Of a stretch of 48,226 nucleotides of DNA, positions 42,798 through 48,226 are shown one piece after another. The notes beneath the pieces are model-generated. The model saw only the letters and a list, made by a program, of their open reading frames with translations, made no database searches and was not told the DNA's origin. Position 1 is the first letter of the stretch. Each line of letters starts with the position of its first letter. The position numbers and the translations under genes are program-made. This stretch comes from Silene noctiflora (taxonomy: Eukaryota > Streptophyta > Magnoliopsida > Caryophyllales > Caryophyllaceae): contig VHZZ01000176.1 in assembly GCA_009801015.1 (NCBI GenBank), positions 218,067-266,292 on the forward strand, in the 5' to 3' direction.

Positions 42798-45700
42798 CTA
42801 TTTGCCTACGAGGCCCATAAATTCCAACCCAGATGCCGAGGGCGTTAATCCAAGAGGAGAGAGGTACTCGGTTTTGTAAAATCTGCTAAGGTGTCTCATT
42901 CCATTGTCGCATAAAATTGTTACAATTGTATGGCCCGGACCAAGGGCTTGTGCCACCCTCACAGCTCCCACACAATTCATTGCTGAAGAGCTACCTAAGA
43001 AAAGGCCATCTTTCTTCAAAAGATACCTAACAAAAGTACAGGTTCGATCGAAACAGATAATTTAGGCATAAAAGGAATAAAGAAGAATACTTATTACTCC
43101 CTTTGACCAAGCCAATAGTTTACGGTTGCTTAAGAATCAGTTTTTTTAACGTAAGCACATACAAGTGAGATCCATGTCTAAATGACGCGTAAACTACTAC
43201 TGGATCAAACAAAAAATGAAAATATGTAAAACTATTGGTCGGGAAATTCTGCATAAATTTGAAATCGTCAAGGTAATAAGCTAAGTAGCTAACCTGGACA
43301 TCTCAACAGCTTCCTTGTCTGTTCCTCGGAAAGCACCATCTAGCTTGGCCATCATGAAATTCTGGGTTAACCTGTTGATGCCAATCCCTTCAGTTATAGA
43401 GTCAAAGGGATTTCTTAGCCTCTTTCCCTCCGCCTCCTCTTTCGTATACATCACCCCCCTTGTTACTCGATTGAACAAGCCAGAGCCAGGAGGGTCAATC
43501 AGGAAACACTTTATATTTGCATCTTTTTCCTGGCAGGCAGTGCAAATTAAAGTAACTTTTCAATAATAAGTCGAAATAGCTGTCTCATTTGCATGTCAGG
43601 TTAACTCTCTTTCAAAAGGTTCTCACACATTTTTCTGATCACTCTTTATTTGTCTATCTTAAGCCTTAACCAACTTATTTCATTATTATTTCCGATTTTT
43701 TTACACGTAATTCTTTTCAGTGCTTCATTTCATAATCATGGTTCCAAACAATGATGCATTTTGCACACCCAAATTATTTAGAACTCAGGCTCAGTTGTTA
43801 TTGTATAAGAAAAGAGCTGATGACTAATTTAAAGTGGGATTTACCTTGAGAAACTGGGAGATACCAGCTACTGTGCCTCCTGTTCCAGCTGCGGCTACAA
43901 ATGCATGCAGCTTTCCGTCAGTTTGCTCCCATATTTCCGGCCCGGTACCCTCATAGTGTGCTCGAAAATTAGCCAAATTCTCAAATTGGTCAGCAAAGAA
44001 ACCTCCAGTACATTCATTTGAGAATATGTAACTTTTCTTCTCTTCAATTGTTTCACCATTCATGAACTCGTGTTCCTTTATAGGTCTTTGATCGCTTTTA
44101 GAGCGCATGGCTGCCAATTCATTCGCTTCGGCAGCTCGTCTTCTAGCCACATTGACAAAGTGGTCTCTGTGCGTGATAGAAACTGGCCTGACTCGCTCAA
44201 CAGTTGCTCCAAGAGCTTCAATGATCTGAGACTGAAATATGTATGGTGGGGAGGACATATACCAAGCACAGTTAGTCTTCTGCTAAAAATCGTGAGATAT
44301 ACAATTAGCAAGAGGTTAAGACGTGTATTAAATATTTAAATGTATTAATGAATTATTAGTAGATAAATGAAGTGGTCCACCAAGAATACTATTTGAGAGC
44401 CTCATTTGAGAATTTGTGAAGTAATAATGAGAAAAGAAGTACAACTAGGAACTTTGCTTCTTCGCACTATTAGAGAGTTCTGAACATACTTTCTCGATAG
44501 CGGCATCATCTGGAATCACGACATGACATTTGCATCCATAAGCAGGAGCCACCGTCGCAAGACTGATAGCAGTACTTCCAGCACTACCTTCTGTAACAAC
44601 TCCACCTTGAGCTAGAAGCCCAGAAGCAAAAGCCTGAAAATGTCAGCAGAATATATGCATCCCTCATACATAACAAATTGCGATAGAATCAAGAGAACAA
44701 CGACAAGACAGGCTCAAGGACAACACATCTGAAACTTATATTGTGTTATATAAGTTGACATACCTCTTCAATGATTTTGACAGCAACCCTATCCTTTACA
44801 CTTCCCCCTGGATTCAAGAACTCAGCCTTCCCAAGAATCTGTTCAACCAGAATCACAGAATCAGCAGAAACCATTTACGAAATTAATAGTTCCATAAAGA
44901 AGGTAATCCAGTAGTCATGCCATGAGTGCATGACAAGATGAAAAATAAACAATGTTCACAACTGCATTATACTGGTCCAAACATATTGGATCGATGTAAC
45001 GTTCTTTTGAAGACAAATCATCATCTTCATTAACCCATTACGTTCTTTTTAAAACAACTATATAGAAATCAAACTACTGAAAAAGACTTCCATACACTCA
45101 GAGAAACAGTTTGTAAATTTGAGAATAACTCAAGGACTTTCCTTTCGGAATTTATATTCAGTCCCGGACTCCGAGTCCCTGACTCTGTTCCTGATCTCTA
45201 AAGTGCAACTTCCCCAAAGAATTTTCCCTACAGAAACTTACTTTTATTCATCTACAACGACACACATTTCACAGATAGTAAAAAAAATAAAAAATAAGAA
45301 ACCACTTTACTGAGGGTTGTTAAAACCAGAAAAATTTCACCTAAAATACCCCCTACACATGGTTTTTTCGCTTCACGACAATTCAATGCTCAATGTATTT
45401 CTTCAGTTCAATAACAAGACCTTCCCTCGTTATTTATCCAACAATGTTAGCTATTCCATGTAATTCTAAAATGAACCAAGCAAAACCCCATGTAAATGTC
45501 CATTCAATGTTTGGACTTTGGACGGCCAAAGAATAAGCTTTCTAAGCTCAGTTGGGAAAAAAGTGCAATAACAAAGTAAACAAACTATTCCACTCCCCTT
45601 CAACAAACTCCAAGGCATTATCAGTGCCAACTCCCTTGATCTCCTTCTCAGATTGACTTCGAATAAGTTTAAAAATTGAATATAAACCCGATGGAGGCAT

Positions 45701-46649
45701 TGAACGCTACAAAGCCAGACTTGTGGTTCAAGGGTTCAGGCAACAACATGAGGTTAGCTATCAAAAAACTTTTGCCCCGGTTGCTATTTGCTACTGTAAG
45801 AGCTCTTAAAGGGTGGTTCATTTGCCAAATGGATGTCATCAACGCCTTTCAAGGGGAAGTGTACATGAAAATTCCTCACGGATATTCTACTGAATTAGAT
45901 CATCCGAGAGGTTTCGCTTGGGTGACAAAGTGTGTAAACACAACAAGTCCCTCTATAGCCTTAAACACGCCCCGAGTGTCCGAGACAGCAGTATTCTAAA
46001 CTCTCTACCACATTACAAGGCTATGGATTCAAGCAATCGCGAGCTGATCATTCCATGTTTGTCAATCAAACACCTCATCACACCATTGTGATCCTGATAT
46101 ATACGGATGACATGCTCAACTCTGGTATAACTATATAGCAATTCAGTAACATAAATAATTGACATTGACCGAGACGAGGCTGCTACTCCCTCGTTCCCAA
46201 TCATTTGTTTACATTCGATTAAAATACTCCTCACAGATAATATAAAATGTAAACAAAGGACCGAGACAAAGAGATTATAAAATTCAAATACTAGAACAAT
46301 CCATATGCTCTTACTGTCCCTGCTCATTTATTTACCTTTGATTAAAATACGTCAATAAAAAAAGCAAACAAATAATTACGACAGGGAATAACATAAACTC
46401 GATAAAAAGGTAAAGAAACAAAACCTCACAACCAGTAGCATCAGAAAGACTATTAATCCTGATCAAAGGTGTGTTACCAATAGCCCCAACAATTCCAGAA
46501 ACAAGTTTTCTGGGTTTATTATGTGATTTGAGTTTGGTAATTTTCTGGGTTCGTTTATTGATGATGAAGTAAGATATGGCGGTTAAAGAGAGGGAAACAA
46601 TGGCTATACAACTAACTATACTGCCATGGCTGCACTTCTCATGCGCCAT
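42798..46649 (-). CDS. Cysteine-synthase-fold PLP enzyme with N-terminal membrane anchor, At1g55880/Mcy1-like (431 aa, 6 exons)
   Basis: Exons on the minus strand: 46649-46425, 44838-44764, 44633-44490, 44231-43845, 43529-43294, 43026-42798; joins keep frame. It is a fold-type II PLP enzyme: GNTPLIRINSLSDATGCE at about 58-75, the PLP lysine in NPGGSVKDR (K90), a TEGSAGST loop (114-121) where O-acetylserine sulfhydrylases have TSGNT, and the phosphate loop AAGTGGTVAG near 262-271. Cysteine synthases make cysteine from an activated serine and sulfide; the changed loop leaves the substrate open. The N-terminus carries a hydrophobic stretch, SIVSCIAIVSLSLTAISYFI at 10-29, followed by basic residues, like a signal anchor. 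This matches Arabidopsis At1g55880 and yeast Mcy1 from memory. Exon 4 could alternatively start at 44225, losing Ser-Gln. Intron 1 contains a Copia fossil and two Stowaway copies. Confidence 0.93.
45655..46130 (+). mobile_element. Fossil Ty1/copia reverse transcriptase fragment in intron 1 of the PLP-enzyme gene
   Basis: Plus-strand words such as ALKGWFICQMDV, GEVYMKIPHGY, HPRGFAWV and, farther on, YTDDM belong to the Copia reverse transcriptase. It lies antisense to the host gene. No LTRs, gag, protease or integrase are seen and the frame is broken in several places. It is an old, dead partial copy. Confidence 0.85.
46186..46275. mobile_element. Short Stowaway-like MITE in intron 1 of the PLP-enzyme gene
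   Basis: About 90 bp, from CTCCCTCGTTCCCAATCATT to AAAGGACCGAGACAAAGAGA, with TA before it (46184-46185) and TTA after. The interior TTCGATTAAAATACTCCTCA matches the element at 5371 in WRKY20 intron 1. Confidence 0.7.
46314..46388. mobile_element. Second short Stowaway-like copy, 38 bp downstream
   Basis: About 75 bp from CTGTCCCTGCTCATTTATTT to ATAATTACGACAGGGAA, flanked by TA at 46312-46313 and 46389-46390, with TTTGATTAAAATACGTCA inside. It ends only about 35 bp from the exon 1 donor. Confidence 0.65.
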
Positions 46650-48226
46650 GGTTTAGTTTCTGTGTTCAACCCTCACTAAAAGTTCTGGGTTTGGTTGAAG
46701 TTTGGGTGTTAATTTTACGACCCAAAGTACTCACATTAGTGATGTTATGTGAAGTTAAACCTGTTAAAAGATGACCCGACTCGAAATATCTATTGAAATT
46801 CGCCCGAAAATAACTAGCTTTTTTCAGCCCGAAAAGGCGAAAATGACCCAATCCGATAATAACCCGTATATTTAGGGTTAAGACCCACCCGACCTATAAA
46901 TAGGTAAATTTATATTTTTTTAAAAAGTATTTAAAAGGAGTAAACTAATGTAAAAAACTAAGCTTTCAAATTTTTGAATAAAATGTACTTGCATTTATTT
47001 TAAAATATAATTTTACCACTTGATTAATTTAATCAAATGATTATCATGTAAAATAGTCATTGCTTGTCATGTACGTGTAACAATCTTCGAGCTTATGTGT
47101 CAGCCCGTGGTTGAAAGTTCAATTTTTTATTATTTAAGTGCATGCCCCCACCCATGTTCAGTCACCATATTTCTTTTAGAAGAATCAATTTTGATATTCA
47201 TTGTCAATATCATTAACATATNAATACCATCACGTATATATTAAAGTAAAATAATTTGCAAAATTGAGAGGCAGTTAAAAAAATTATTGCAAAAAAAACA
47301 AGGTTAGTGAAAAATAATTGCAACCAAATCAAGATTAGTGAAAAATCCATATCACGACATCCTAATTTATTTATTTTAGAAAAATCATTGGTTATATCAA
47401 ATAAAATTAAGGGCCATAAAATGAATGAAAAATAGATACTCCAATTGTACTAAAAATAATAGAAAAATATTAATTATAGTTCAAAATATGTAAAAAAACT
47501 GAATGTTAAAATTACTGGCAATGAAAAAAATGCTAGAAAAAATATTAAAAAATAACAAAATAAAAATTAGAAAAATAATTAAAGATTAGTGAAAAATAAT
47601 TTGAAATTAGAAAAACAGTAAAATAATGAAAAAAAATAATTGCATGAAACAGAAAGTATAGAAAATAAAAATCACTATACGAAAATACTAAAACCTCGAT
47701 ATTTTTATAATTAATAACTACTTTTGATTGACTGTAAGTGTCACCATATGAGATGTGAANTAAATTTTNCGAGTAGATTTAAAGTGATAGTTTTGACTTT
47801 TGATTAGCCGTCGAGAATTAAGGTGATTAGGCGNGTCAGGGAGGCGCTTGAATTAATAAAATGAGAATTAAGGCGACGGTGTGATATGTGATTTTTTGTT
47901 AGTTTTTGCAAGTACAAAGGGAATTGGGGAAGAGTTAAGACGATGAGAATAGATAGAGTTTGTAGGGTTCAATTAGTGGAGTGAAACAAAGATGTGTTTG
48001 TAGAGTTGCCAAGCCCATTTATTTGGCAATTCATCTTTTTAAGACGGATATATTTGTCTAAGATTAAAACGGTTAAATTTAGGACGGAATAATTTATGCT
48101 TATTTGGACGGGTTAAATTTAAAACGGACATTTTACTTTTGTCTCATGTAACGTATTTCACCAGTGAGCCTGACTTTTAGTTCTTCTATGTTTGTAGACT
48201 GTAGTGTTTGTGAAATAGGCTACTAA
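46650..48226. other. Upstream region of the PLP-enzyme gene and AT-rich spacer
   Basis: The proximal part holds the promoter and leader. At about 46745-46890 lies another CCCGAC/GACCCG-type degenerate repeat. From 46900 on the DNA is very A/T-rich with AAAATTAG/AAAAATAAT words. Near 48040-48130 several AAGACGGATATA and AAACGGACA words look like MITE debris. Unresolved bases stand at 47222, 47760, 47769 and 47834. No gene seen. Confidence 0.5.

Overview
The window is nuclear DNA of a dicot plant. It is AT-rich, every gene but one is interrupted by GT-AG introns, and the spaces hold plant-type MITEs, a SINE, a LINE tail and an old Copia fragment. Protein details (a spinach-like plastid S10) and the repeat landscape suggest the order Caryophyllales, perhaps Amaranthaceae sensu lato, but this is an inference without a database search. 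Four ambiguous bases lie near the right end.

I support eight protein-coding genes. They alternate strand strictly (+ - + - + - + -), so they form convergent and divergent pairs: (1) a group I WRKY transcription factor matching Arabidopsis WRKY20, six exons, 5007-11138 +; (2) an intronless B3-domain protein with an EAR-type repression motif, 11827-12723 -; (3) a BAH plus Agenet chromatin-reader-like protein, six exons, 15898-20819 +; (4) nuclear-encoded plastid ribosomal protein S10, three exons, 22033-25499 -; (5) a conserved 340-residue membrane-like protein of unknown function, six exons, 26413-30849 +; (6) a ZIP family metal transporter of the ZIP2 type, three exons, 32417-35699 -; (7) a 143-residue hydrophilic protein of unknown function, three exons, 39582-41768 +; (8) a cysteine-synthase-fold PLP enzyme with an N-terminal membrane anchor, six exons, 42798-46649 -. 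All exon joins were read from the sequence, keep the frame, and give uninterrupted proteins.

The genes share no obvious pathway. Two encode transcription factors, one a probable chromatin reader, one plastid translation machinery, one zinc/metal uptake and one sulfur amino-acid metabolism. This is an ordinary gene-rich stretch.

The most informative structure is in the mobile elements. Four hairpin MITEs of Mutator type keep 9-bp target duplications (two in one ZIP intron, one in a BAH-gene intron, one intergenic). A fifth, at 35825-36649, can be reassembled only by removing two later insertions, each flanked by its own 8-bp duplication. A SINE has a 16-bp duplication, a hAT-type MITE with a perfect 8-bp duplication carries a tRNA-like interior, and several Stowaway elements are present. 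Diverged tandem arrays sit at 12968-13935 and inside introns of the WRKY and 340-residue genes. I found no CRISPR array, operon, intact autonomous transposon, convincing tRNA gene or clearly new gene system.
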